Positions 1 to 8,082 of a stretch of 64,000 bases of DNA are shown here, piece after piece (the first letter of the stretch is position 1; each line of letters opens with the position of its first letter). The notes under the pieces are model-generated. The model was not told the origin of the DNA. It saw only the letters and a program-made list of their open reading frames with translations, and did no database searches. The stretch is taken from assembly GCA_945860225.1 (NCBI GenBank), contig CAMAPT010000003.1:62001-126000 (forward strand), read 5' to 3'. A program made the position numbers and the translations under genes. Source of the stretch: Chitinophaga pinensis (GTDB taxonomy: Bacteria; Bacteroidota; Bacteroidia; B-17B0; Aurantibacillaceae).

Positions 1-1282
1 AAATAGCTTTAAACTCCTTTTTACCTTCCCTTAAATGCAATACCTTTTCTGCAAATTCATTGGCATATTCGCAAAGAAAATTTTTGTTATCATTATTAAA
101 CTTAAACAGTATGAACCCTCCTCGGGTACTATTGATGATGGAATGCAACAGTTTTTCATTTTCTTCGATTTTTGCCGCACTGTTTTTTAAATCAGTAATA
201 TCAACCGAAAAACCAAAAAGATTATAATTTCCTTTTTCTTGATTAAAAATGGCTTTTTTACCACATAAAAAATGTTTGGTTTGATACCCAAAATCCACAT
301 CCATCTCAAACTTTATCAAAGATTCGGGTTGCTGTATGGCCAAAGAATCGGTATCTTTTAATTGCAAGACACAATTTTTTGGAAAAAGATTGGTATCTGA
401 TTGAGAAAGTACATCAGAACCTAATGTTTTTTGCATAATCTCATTGGCATGCAGGTAATTACCATTTTCATCTTTAATGTATAAGCAGATGGGTACTGAA
501 TTAAAAACTGTTTGTAATAATTTTTCCTGCTCAATAATTTTATCGATAGCCTGTTTTTTTTCGGTCACATCTCTAAAAAAGGCATGTGTAGCTACCATTT
601 GCCCATTTTGCAACAATGGCACCACATTCCCTTCTAATAAATAACGTTTTCCACTTTTAGAAACAAATTCTACACCAACATCTTTTAAAGCTTTTCCTGA
701 TAAAACCTCTTGAAACATGAGCGAACAGTGGGGTTTATATTCATCTGCAATAATGTCAAATAGGTTCATATTAGCCGCTTCCTCTTCTGTATATTCCAAT
801 TTTTGATGCCAAATAGCATTACAAAACAATAACTTACCTTCTGAGTTAAAACTTTGAATAATTTCGGGACTATTATCTATGAAATCTTTGTATTTTTTTT
901 CGCTTTCCGCCAACTTTCCTTTTGATAGAATAAGCTCAGTGATATCAACCACCGAACCAACAATCAACATATCTTGATTTGTTTCCTGATACAAATCTGA
1001 ATTAACTGATACTGTAATCAAATTACCCGATTTGCTTTTGGCTTTCAAGTGGTAATTCTTCAAATACTTTTTACCATCTAACTCTTTCAGAAAACGAGTT
1101 CTTTCATCTGAATCAAGGTATAATACAGAAGTGTTGAGCTGAAGTAATTCATCTTTGGATTGGTAGCCAAAAATATTAGCAAAAGAATCGTTACAGTCTT
1201 TTAATTGACCACCAATGGTACTGATATAAAAACCTGTTTGACTATTCTTAATCAGAATGTTTTCTAGTTGACTGTACTGCAT
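1..1282 (-). CDS. Multi-PAS sensory protein (3' part outside window)
   Basis: An open frame starts at the ATG at 1282 and runs off the left edge, giving 427 codons without a stop. The translation shows successive PAS-like modules at about residues 5-120, 130-245 and 255-375, with a fourth beginning near 385. Each is followed by the typical PAS/PAC exit motif: VVDIT near 111, FFRDVTEKK near 235, and a later SVDITDLKN. No signal peptide or membrane segment precedes the first PAS, so the visible part looks cytoplasmic. The output domain is not visible; a histidine kinase or GGDEF domain would be usual. The gene is divergent from the ClC gene. The PAS calls are firm; the protein's function is open. 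Confidence 0.8.
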   Translation of the reverse strand, partial: MQYSQLENILIKNSQTGFYISTIGGQLKDCNDSFANIFGYQSKDELLQLNTSVLYLDSDERTRFLKELDGKKYLKNYHLKAKSKSGNLITVSVNSDLYQETNQDMLIVGSVVDITELILSKGKLAESEKKYKDFIDNSPEIIQSFNSEGKLLFCNAIWHQKLEYTEEEAANMNLFDIIADEYKPHCSLMFQEVLSGKALKDVGVEFVSKSGKRYLLEGNVVPLLQNGQMVATHAFFRDVTEKKQAIDKIIEQEKLLQTVFNSVPICLYIKDENGNYLHANEIMQKTLGSDVLSQSDTNLFPKNCVLQLKDTDSLAIQQPESLIKFEMDVDFGYQTKHFLCGKKAIFNQEKGNYNLFGFSVDITDLKNSAAKIEENEKLLHSIINSTRGGFILFKFNNDNKNFLCEYANEFAEKVLHLREGKKEFKAI

Positions 1283-1443
1283 AAGAAAGTGAAGTTAAGA
1301 ATAAATAAAACATACTGACTTTTTAAGAACTATATTAATTGTAAGAATTTACTTAAATATTAACCATCATTTTTCATTAACTTTGAATTAACACATCCTG
1401 TAAATTAAATACTATTATTTAGTGCAGGTTAGATTTTTTTTGA

Positions 1444-3225
1444 ATGAAATTACCATTTTACAAAAAAATAAACGATAGCATCGAATGGACTCAAACCAAA
1501 CTGTCCAAAAACCAATTTATTATTTTTTCGAGCATCCTTGTAGGATTATCAGTAGGATTAGCGGCCATTCTTTTGAAAATGTTTGTTCACTATATTTTTA
1601 TAATAGCTACTTATAAAGGATTTGGAAATTTACATTACTCGTTTCTTGTTTTGCCTATTATCGGGATCTTACTAACCGTTATAACAGTTCAAAAGGTTCT
1701 AAAAGGAAAGCTGGAAAAAGGCTTATCTCACATCCATTTTGCATTGGCAAAAAAATCCAGTATTGTCCCTCGAGAACAAATGTATGCTCAAATCATAACG
1801 AGTTCACTGACTGTTGGCATGGGTGGATCGGCCGGTTTAGAAGCTCCCATCGTTATTACGGGGGCCGCATTTGGATCTAATTATTCACGAACTTACCGGT
1901 TAAACCATCAAGACAGAACCTTATTACTTGCCTGTGGTATAGCATCCGGTATAGGGTCTGCGTTTAATGCCCCGATTGCCGGTGTATTATTTGCCTTAGA
2001 GGTTTTACTCATTGATATCAGCATTTCGGCATTTACGCCACTTATTATTGCTGCGGCTACCGGTGCGCTTATTTCGAAAATTATCCTACAAGGCGATATA
2101 CTTTTATCTTTTAACTTACAACAATCTTTCAACTACCTCAATGTTCCTTTTTACGTATTATTAGGTTTGTTAGCGGGTTTAATTTCGGTTTATCATTCAC
2201 GCATGTTCTCAAAAATTGAAAATCATTTCAGTAATTTCAAAGGACATGAATACGTTAATGTGTTTGTTGGAGGTAGTTTACTAGCAGCCTTACTATTCAT
2301 TTTCCCCTCTTTATTTGGAGAAGGATACCAAAGTATCAAACAACTTTCGTTGCAACAACCTGAAAATTTATTAAACAATAGTATTCTCGAAAATTACAAA
2401 CATAATGAATGGGTCGTATTAAGCTGTGTTGGCGTGCTTATTTTTGTAAAAGCCATAGCTACTGCCCTAACAATTGGAAGTGGTGGTAATGGTGGCAATT
2501 TTGCACCATCGCTATTTGTAGGTTCATATCTAGGTTTTTTTCTTTCAAGAGGATTAAACAAATTACATATAGCAACTTTACCTGAAAGCAATTTTACTAT
2601 AGTAGGTATGGCGGGCATATTGAGTGGTCTTTATCATGCTCCGTTAACTGCTATATTTTTGATTGCAGAAATAACAGGAGGTTACGTTCTTATGATTCCT
2701 TTAATGATTGTATCTTCCATTAGCTATGCCATTTCAAAATACTTTGAACCCTACTCGATGGACACTAAAAAATTGGGGAAAAGCGGAAAAATATTCACCT
2801 ACGACAGAGATCACAATATTTTAACAACCATTAGAACTTCGCAACTTATTGAAACTAATTTTCAAAAAATAGCACCAAACGACACATTAGGTAGTTTGGT
2901 TGATATTATTTCTAAATCAAAAAGAAATATTTTTCCCGTAACAGACGCCAGCAACAGACTGCTTGGTATTATTATTTTAGATAACATTCGTGATATTATG
3001 TTTAAAAACGAGCTTTATCATAAAATAACCGTCAAAGAACTAATGACAAAACCACCGGCTACTATAACCTCACATCAAGACATGGAATCGGTGATGAAAT
3101 TATTTGACGAAACAGGTGCTTGGAATTTACCGGTTATAGATAACGGACAATACGTAGGTTTTATTTCAAAGTCAAGTGTGTTTTCGAGTTACAGAACCAA
3201 ATTAAAATCTACCACTATTACCTAA
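1444..3225 (+). CDS. ClC-family chloride channel with C-terminal CBS pair
   Basis: A polytopic membrane protein of 593 residues. The ClC anion-pathway motifs are present: GGSAGLEAP (gating glutamate E133), FNAPIAGVLFALEV around 174-187, and GSGGNGGNFAPSLF in the second half. A CBS pair fills about residues 465-588 and probably senses nucleotides or ionic strength. In E. coli ClC exchangers the second glutamate of IIEE is the internal proton glutamate; here that position is V187, as in eukaryotic ClC channels. This suggests passive chloride conduction rather than Cl-/H+ exchange. The usual GSGIP loop is poorly conserved (EKGLSH near 91-96). The family is firm; the channel mechanism is inference. 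It stands alone, upstream of pabB. Confidence 0.9.
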   Translation: MKLPFYKKINDSIEWTQTKLSKNQFIIFSSILVGLSVGLAAILLKMFVHYIFIIATYKGFGNLHYSFLVLPIIGILLTVITVQKVLKGKLEKGLSHIHFALAKKSSIVPREQMYAQIITSSLTVGMGGSAGLEAPIVITGAAFGSNYSRTYRLNHQDRTLLLACGIASGIGSAFNAPIAGVLFALEVLLIDISISAFTPLIIAAATGALISKIILQGDILLSFNLQQSFNYLNVPFYVLLGLLAGLISVYHSRMFSKIENHFSNFKGHEYVNVFVGGSLLAALLFIFPSLFGEGYQSIKQLSLQQPENLLNNSILENYKHNEWVVLSCVGVLIFVKAIATALTIGSGGNGGNFAPSLFVGSYLGFFLSRGLNKLHIATLPESNFTIVGMAGILSGLYHAPLTAIFLIAEITGGYVLMIPLMIVSSISYAISKYFEPYSMDTKKLGKSGKIFTYDRDHNILTTIRTSQLIETNFQKIAPNDTLGSLVDIISKSKRNIFPVTDASNRLLGIIILDNIRDIMFKNELYHKITVKELMTKPPATITSHQDMESVMKLFDETGAWNLPVIDNGQYVGFISKSSVFSSYRTKLKSTTIT

Positions 3226-3316
3226 TATTAGTGTTATTTTGATTTATTTTTGTTTTTACACTGGACGACAAACTTTAAAACTCCAATTTTTTTTATATTC
3301 AAATCACTAACAATGA

Positions 3317-4447
3317 ATGACTATGGCTGATGTTCAAGGATATTTAAACAATTACCGTTTTTTTGGTTTATTTCAGTCAAATAGCGAGGATATTGAAAAA
3401 AACATCATCCTTTTATCAAATAAAAATCCTGAAAATAAAATTCAACCAAACAAAAATTATATAGCATTTATTAATTATGATTATAAAAATACCATTGAAC
3501 AATTTCCTGAAAAACACAATAATCCTTTAAATTTCCCCCAACAACTACTCATAGAAATTGAAAAAACTGTTCCTTTACACGAGGTAAATCTAGGTATCGA
3601 ATCCGGTACCGGATCAACTATTCGTGTTCAAGCTACAGTGACAAAAGAGGAATATGTGCAACATGTCAATGCGTTAAAACAACACATTCAAAAAGGAGAC
3701 ATATACGAAATTAATTATTGCATTACTTTTGAGGCCCATGAGGCTACTATTAATCCTCTTAGCTTATACCAAAAACTAAATAATATTAGCCATGCCCCTT
3801 ATGCAGCGCTAATAAAATTGAATGACCTGTTTATTATTTCATCGAGCCCTGAGTTATTTTTAGAAAAAAGAAATCAAACACTTTACACTAAACCAATCAA
3901 AGGAACCGCTAAAAGAGGTCTAACCCATAACGAAGATTTAGCCATTAAGGAAGCTTTACGTATCAACCTAAAAGAACGAACAGAAAATGTAATGATTGTG
4001 GATGTGGCTAGAAATGATTTATCTCGAATAGCCGAAAAGGGAACCGTTGTCGTCGATAAATTATTTGACATAGAGTCTTACCAGCAAGTTCATCAAATGG
4101 TAAGTACTGTGAGTTGCCAATTAAAAGATAACACTTCATTTAACGACGTAATAAAAGCTACTTTTCCGATGGCGAGTATGACAGGCGCTCCTAAGATAAG
4201 AGCCATGGAATTAATTGACCAATATGAAGTTTATAACAGAGGCCCTTACTCTGGGGCATTAGGCTATATTCAAGAAAATGGTGATTTTAACCTCAGTGTA
4301 TTAATTCGAAGTATTTTCTACAATCAAGACAAAAAATATTTAAGTTTTACGGTAGGAAGTGCCATTACAGCTATGTGCAATCCGGAAGATGAATATGAAG
4401 AATGCCTCTTGAAAGCTAAAGCCATGATGCAAGTACTTGGCGGGTAA
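3317..4447 (+). CDS. pabB: Aminodeoxychorismate synthase component I
   Basis: A chorismate-binding enzyme of 376 residues that makes 4-amino-4-deoxychorismate for folate synthesis. It shows the family motifs GDIYEINYC (127-135), PIKGTAKRG (193-201), ENVMIVDVARNDL, FPMASMTGAPK and SGALGYI. PIKGT carries the lysine (K195) typical of PabB; anthranilate synthases have PIAGT, which separates this from TrpE. It is shorter than E. coli PabB (453) because the N-terminal part is reduced, as is common in Bacteroidota. No pabA or pabC is next to it. The ATG at 3317 is followed two codons later by a second ATG, so the exact start is uncertain. Confidence 0.88.
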   Translation: MTMADVQGYLNNYRFFGLFQSNSEDIEKNIILLSNKNPENKIQPNKNYIAFINYDYKNTIEQFPEKHNNPLNFPQQLLIEIEKTVPLHEVNLGIESGTGSTIRVQATVTKEEYVQHVNALKQHIQKGDIYEINYCITFEAHEATINPLSLYQKLNNISHAPYAALIKLNDLFIISSSPELFLEKRNQTLYTKPIKGTAKRGLTHNEDLAIKEALRINLKERTENVMIVDVARNDLSRIAEKGTVVVDKLFDIESYQQVHQMVSTVSCQLKDNTSFNDVIKATFPMASMTGAPKIRAMELIDQYEVYNRGPYSGALGYIQENGDFNLSVLIRSIFYNQDKKYLSFTVGSAITAMCNPEDEYEECLLKAKAMMQVLGG

Positions 4448-4495
4448 AAGACTTCAAACTAGAATGACGAAACACCATCATTAAAAAAAGTATGA

Positions 4496-4693
4496 AAGCT
4501 TGGTCAATATGAGAAGTCATTTCAAGATGCAACAAAAGCTGTTCAAATAAATCCTAAATACGCGTATGGCTATATTGTTCTCGGACAGGCTAAACAAAAA
4601 CTTGGGATGCAAGATTTCTGTGTAGATTTTTATACCGCCAAAAAGTTCGGCGAACCAGATGCAGATATCGCAATCAAAGAATACTGTAAATAA
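4496..4693 (+). pseudogene. 3' relic of a TPR-repeat gene
   Basis: This open stretch of 65 codons ends in TAA but has no start. It opens just after a TGA at 4493-4495, and its only in-frame ATG lies deep inside. The translation begins KLGQYEKSFQDATKAVQ, continues through INPKYAYGYIVLGQAK, and ends in KEYCK. Spacing and residues match the end of a tetratricopeptide repeat plus its capping helix. It is best read as the tail of a TPR gene whose 5' part has been deleted. It lies between pabB and the convergent metalloprotease gene and is unlikely to be expressed as a protein. Confidence 0.6.
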
Positions 4694-4714
4694 ATATTGA
4701 AGGGGATCAAACGA

Positions 4715-6049
4715 CTATTGTAACATTAACCTTTTTACTTTGTAACCGGATAAAGTTTGCACAGTCACAAAATACATTCCGGGATTAATATCTGATAAAT
4801 CCATTGAAATTTTACCGCCGGATGTATGTATTTGTTGAACTTGTTTAATCGTCTGTCCAAGAGCATTCAATACAGAAATTGTATAATCTTGTATATTCAT
4901 TAAAGAAACATCTATATACAATTCACCATTTGTAGGATTAGGATATACCTCAAAAGATACAGACGATTCATATTCAGAAATAGCAGTTGGAATGGCACAT
5001 ACTGTAGAAGAATTTAAAGAACTTCTGCGCACACAACTCCCCATAACAGTTTGCATCCGTGCTTTCTGGCTTGTAGTAAACATGACCATACATTTATCAT
5101 CTGAATAGTCCATATAATTTTGATACATTTTACCAGGAGGATTTGGACTCGCCGAGCAGCCCGAAGCATTTGTAATTCCAGCCGAAGCTGGACAACCACT
5201 TGATAAATCTTTTTGAGTAGGCGTGTCTGAACAATAATCATTACCACAATTGGAGTCGCCATTTATGTGATACAAACCTAACCAATGGCCTATTTCATGG
5301 GCAGCTGTTCTGCCCTTATTAAATGGAGCCTCCGCAGCACCAGTATTACCTAATGCTCTGTACTCCAAAACCACACCATCCGTATTAGCTGCTCCCCCTG
5401 CTCCGTTCAAATCTCCTATAGTAGTATTTGATGGATTTGGTATTGTTGGAAACTGAGCATAACCCAAGGTATTATCATTCATATAAACAACCCAAATATT
5501 TAAATATTTAGCCGGATCCCAATAAGAGTTAGGCTTAATCGTTGATTCGATGTATGTATCAACATAAGGCGGATTAGTCCATCCTTTAGATGAGGCTTGA
5601 ATACGATTAATGCCTGGTTCGGCTAACAAAGCGCCTGTGGGAGATACCTTTGCCAAACAAAAACTAATCTCACAATCTGCCGAGACAGAAGAAAATGCTG
5701 ACTGAGTAACCCACGAACTAAAATCCGCATTTAATTTTCTATAATCTTCATTCAAAGTCGTTATTTGTGAAATAACTTGAGCCTCACTAATGTTATACAA
5801 TGTGCCTATAGTTTGACCAGAATGAATAATATGAAAAACAACCGGTATATTATACACAACTGAAGCTTGCCTATCATTAGCAAATTTTTGATTTTTTTGC
5901 AATAGAGTCTGAAACGCCTCCTCGTATTGGATACTCATCTTGGGCGTACCACACTTTCTACCTATTGTTTCTTGAATGGCTGTATTTTGTCCAATTGCAC
6001 TATTAAAAAATACACTAAAAAAAGCTATAATTATATAAATTCTGTTCAT
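4715..6049 (-). CDS. Secreted M43 (pappalysin-type) zinc metalloprotease, T9SS cargo
   Basis: This 444-residue protein has a signal peptide (residues 1-20, hydrophobic, ending SAIGQ). The catalytic zinc site HEIGHWLGLYH is at 251-261, followed by a cysteine-rich segment and the Met-turn NYMDYSDD. This layout is typical of M43/cytophagalysin peptidases. The last ~75 residues form a type A T9SS sorting domain (YPNPTNGEL ... KRLMLQ), so the enzyme should be exported across the outer membrane and either released or anchored. It stands alone, and the substrate is unknown. The family call is strong. Confidence 0.92.
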   Translation of the reverse strand: MNRIYIIIAFFSVFFNSAIGQNTAIQETIGRKCGTPKMSIQYEEAFQTLLQKNQKFANDRQASVVYNIPVVFHIIHSGQTIGTLYNISEAQVISQITTLNEDYRKLNADFSSWVTQSAFSSVSADCEISFCLAKVSPTGALLAEPGINRIQASSKGWTNPPYVDTYIESTIKPNSYWDPAKYLNIWVVYMNDNTLGYAQFPTIPNPSNTTIGDLNGAGGAANTDGVVLEYRALGNTGAAEAPFNKGRTAAHEIGHWLGLYHINGDSNCGNDYCSDTPTQKDLSSGCPASAGITNASGCSASPNPPGKMYQNYMDYSDDKCMVMFTTSQKARMQTVMGSCVRRSSLNSSTVCAIPTAISEYESSVSFEVYPNPTNGELYIDVSLMNIQDYTISVLNALGQTIKQVQQIHTSGGKISMDLSDINPGMYFVTVQTLSGYKVKRLMLQ

Positions 6050-6219
6050 ACGTCTTTAATAACTCATTATTAAATTCAATCTAATTATCAATCTGAAAAC
6101 AGACATATTTACAAAATATATTTGATATAATGAACTCTTAATTAGTTTTTAATTTAAATTAGGGCTTATTTAAGTTTATAAAATGAACTTAAAACACTCT
6201 CTAACTTGTACAAAGAAAA

Positions 6220-6906
6220 ATGGCTTTTAGAATTTTAATTATTGAAGATGAACAATCCCTTTTAGAAACATTAAAACTAAATTTAGATTTAGAAGGATAT
6301 GATGTTTTTACTTGTAACAATGGTTTACAAGGGGTCTCTTCAACAACTATTCATCAACCGGATCTTATCCTACTCGATATCATGTTACCTGAAATTAGTG
6401 GAATTGATATCTATAAACAATTAAAAAAAATGCATATTAATACTCCTGTCATTTTTTTAACAGCCAAAAACACCGTACAAGACAAAATTGAAGGATTAAA
6501 ATTAGGCGCCGATGATTATATCACTAAACCTTTTGAATTGGAAGAATTACTTTTGAGAATCCAAAACGTTCTCAAAAGAAATCAAACCAAAAAAGAAAGC
6601 TCAACAATTTTTGAATTTAACGATTGCGCCATTAATTTCTCCACATTTCAAGTCGTTTCTATTGAAGGAAAAAAAGAAGATTTATCCAAAAGAGAAATCG
6701 CTTTACTTAAAATGTTAGTTGAAAACCTTAATAAGGTTGTATCGAGAGATGATATCTTAGAAAAATTATGGACCAAAGAAGAAACCTCCTCATCCAGAAC
6801 GATTGATAATTATATCTTAAATTTCAGAAAATTATTTGAACCAAATCCTAAAGAACCCATTCACTTTTTATCCATTCGAGGTGTAGGTTATAAGTTTTGT
6901 GTTTAA
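6220..6906 (+). CDS. OmpR/PhoB-family response regulator
   Basis: A 228-residue two-domain regulator. The receiver domain (1-115) has the acidic pair D10/E11, phospho-acceptor D53 in LLDIMLPE, T81 and K103 in the ITKPFE motif. The C-terminal winged helix (about 130-228) has the OmpR recognition-helix pattern SSSRTIDNYILNFRKLFE and ends in GVGYKF. No histidine kinase lies next to it, so the partner sensor is elsewhere. The ATG at 6220 puts the receiver domain right at the N-terminus, as usual. Confidence 0.93.
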   Translation: MAFRILIIEDEQSLLETLKLNLDLEGYDVFTCNNGLQGVSSTTIHQPDLILLDIMLPEISGIDIYKQLKKMHINTPVIFLTAKNTVQDKIEGLKLGADDYITKPFELEELLLRIQNVLKRNQTKKESSTIFEFNDCAINFSTFQVVSIEGKKEDLSKREIALLKMLVENLNKVVSRDDILEKLWTKEETSSSRTIDNYILNFRKLFEPNPKEPIHFLSIRGVGYKFCV

Positions 6907-6947
6907 TCATTAAAAGAACAATGTTCTCTTCGCGCCTCTAGGTATTT

Positions 6948-7172
6948 TTATCGAATTTTCTGGAATCGTTTTTGCTCTACCCCATCAATTATTACTGTTT
7001 CTTGAAACATTTTTAAGGGACGAACCCACAAATTTTCACCCTCTGCTTGATACGTAGCTTTATACACTACTAAATCTTCTAATGTTTCGCTATGTTTAGC
7101 AATACCTATCACTTCGTAGCTGTTTCCTTTATAGTGCTTATACAATCCCAACTCTAAATGCATCTTCATCAA
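6948..7172 (-). CDS. DUF1653 family small protein
   Basis: A protein of 74 residues matching the DUF1653 pattern: GLYKHYKGNSYEVIGIAKHSETLE, then LVVYKA, then LWVRPLKMF. The family is small, cytoplasmic and widespread, with no established function. Two ATGs (residues 1 and 2) sit at the start. It reads towards the OmpR-type gene and lies about 90 bases downstream of the DUF4440-like gene, separated by T-rich low-complexity sequence. Confidence 0.75.
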   Translation of the reverse strand: MMKMHLELGLYKHYKGNSYEVIGIAKHSETLEDLVVYKATYQAEGENLWVRPLKMFQETVIIDGVEQKRFQKIR

Positions 7173-7264
7173 TTTTGTTTGTTACATATCCTTAATCCCT
7201 TAAATCTCTTTAATCATTGTAGTTCTTTTAATCCTTTATTACTCAAAATCTCTTTCAAATTTCA

Positions 7265-7687
7265 CTAACTGGTATGATCCGCTACAATTACCCACTTATG
7301 ATTAATTTTCTGCCATAATAACGAAAAATGTCCTCCGGTTGGTTTATCTTTTTTTAATTCCCACTTACCAATAACATAAATAGTGTTTCTGGATAATTGC
7401 CTGGTTTCTAATAGCGTAAAAGTTAAAATCCCCATAGCATCCTTATTTGGATATCCTTTCAAATAATTATCGAACGTTTTTTGCCAACCATAAGTTATCC
7501 CCTTGCTTCCAATAAATTTTAAACTATCGCTCTTCCAATAATACTCCATAAAACCTCTTACGTCACCATTATTCCAGGCAGTTTCTTGAATTTCCATATT
7601 CTCCATTACCTTGTTAATAGCCTTATTAACTTGAGCCACTGATGATAAATTAACCATCAAGCAGCATAAAAAAATCAAACGAGTCAT
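7265..7687 (-). CDS. Exported SnoaL/DUF4440-like protein
   Basis: A 140-residue protein with a short signal peptide (MTRLIFLCCLMVNLSSVAQ). It is followed by an NTF2-like cone fold: an initial helix with the pattern QETAWNNGDVRGFMEYYW, a middle segment FIGSKGITYGW, and a C-terminal strand run ending LLWQKINHKWVIVADHTS. This is the DUF4440/SnoaL-like arrangement, often used as a periplasmic ligand-binding domain or minor enzyme. The specific role is not known. It is the divergent neighbour of the metH leader. Confidence 0.7.
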   Translation of the reverse strand: MTRLIFLCCLMVNLSSVAQVNKAINKVMENMEIQETAWNNGDVRGFMEYYWKSDSLKFIGSKGITYGWQKTFDNYLKGYPNKDAMGILTFTLLETRQLSRNTIYVIGKWELKKDKPTGGHFSLLWQKINHKWVIVADHTS

Positions 7688-7725
7688 ATTATAAAAAATT
7701 TAAAAAAATATAGCAGAAAATTGAA

Positions 7726-7760
7726 TTTGCCGTAAAATTAGGTAAAATGTTATATCTTTA
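7726..7760 (+). promoter_or_regulatory. Candidate promoter of the metH leader
   Basis: TTTG at 7726-7729 and TATCTTTA at 7753-7760 are separated by 23 bases. This fits the Bacteroidota sigma factor pattern TTTG/TAnnTTTG, with one mismatch in the last base. It lies just upstream of the SAM-I riboswitch, where the metH leader transcript must begin. Confidence 0.4.
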
Positions 7761-7778
7761 GGCCGCGTTCTTTAACAC

Positions 7779-7945
7779 ACTTATTAAGAAAAGCAGAGGG
7801 AAACGCCCGTTGAAGCTTTACCAACCCTTACGAAGTGAGAAGTTGGATTTTAGAAGTTAGATTTTGTAAATCTCAATTCTTAAATCTCAATTCTTAAATC
7901 ATAAAGAAGGTGGGAATTCGTCTCGGTTAACTGAGAAAAATAAGT
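7779..7945 (+). promoter_or_regulatory. SAM-I (S-box) riboswitch controlling metH
   Basis: The closing helix P1 pairs ACTTAT (7779-7784) with ATAAGT (7940-7945). The conserved S-box core follows in order: GAGGGA (7796-7801), GAAGC (7812-7816), AACC (7823-7826), and GGTGGGAATTC at the 3' side of P3 (7909-7919). A small P4 hairpin lies within 7921-7935. SAM binding should favour the downstream terminator and switch metH off. P3 is unusually long: between its two sides lies about 80 bases containing a 15-nt sequence (CTCAATTCTTAAATC) repeated in tandem, which can pair imperfectly with GATTTTAGAAGTTAGATTT just upstream. The class is clear; the P3 extension is odd. Confidence 0.85.
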
Positions 7946-7985
7946 CGGAAAACAATTAGTAAAAGCATAAAATAATATAAACACT

Positions 7986-8022
7986 AATCCCTTCTGACTA
8001 TAAAAACAGAAGGGATTTTTTA
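7986..8022 (+). terminator. Riboswitch-controlled intrinsic terminator
   Basis: An 11-bp perfect stem, AATCCCTTCTG (7986-7996) with CAGAAGGGATT (8007-8017), is followed by TTTTATT. It lies between the SAM-I aptamer and metH. ATTAGT (7955-7960) can pair with ACTAAT (7983-7988), which overlaps the left arm, so a competing helix is possible. Read as a transcription-attenuation expression platform. Confidence 0.8.
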
Positions 8023-8049
8023 TTAAACCAATATAAATACAAATTACGT

Positions 8050-8081
8050 CCATCCCTTTTGGGGAGGATTGAGGAGGGGCT
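8050..8081. repeat. GC-rich repeat at the metH start
   Basis: The stretch CCATCCCTTTTGGGGAGG followed by ATTGAGGAGGGGC is conspicuously GC-rich in an AT-rich leader and contains the mini-hairpin CCC-TTTT-GGG. It ends one base before the metH ATG and so provides the purine-rich run in front of it. In composition and layout it resembles the two arms flanking the DUF559 insert inside metH (10320-10350 and 10758-10788). It may be a solo copy or remnant of that element's end. Confidence 0.5.
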
Positions 8082-8082
8082 T

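Noticed and set aside
7860-7900. CRISPR or independent tandem repeat locus
   Set aside because: Only two 15-nt copies, and they fall inside the P3 arm of the SAM-I riboswitch.
8059-8082. Longer metH start at TTG 8059
   Set aside because: The extra eight residues are encoded by the GC-rich repeat; the ATG at 8083 gives the conserved N-terminus.
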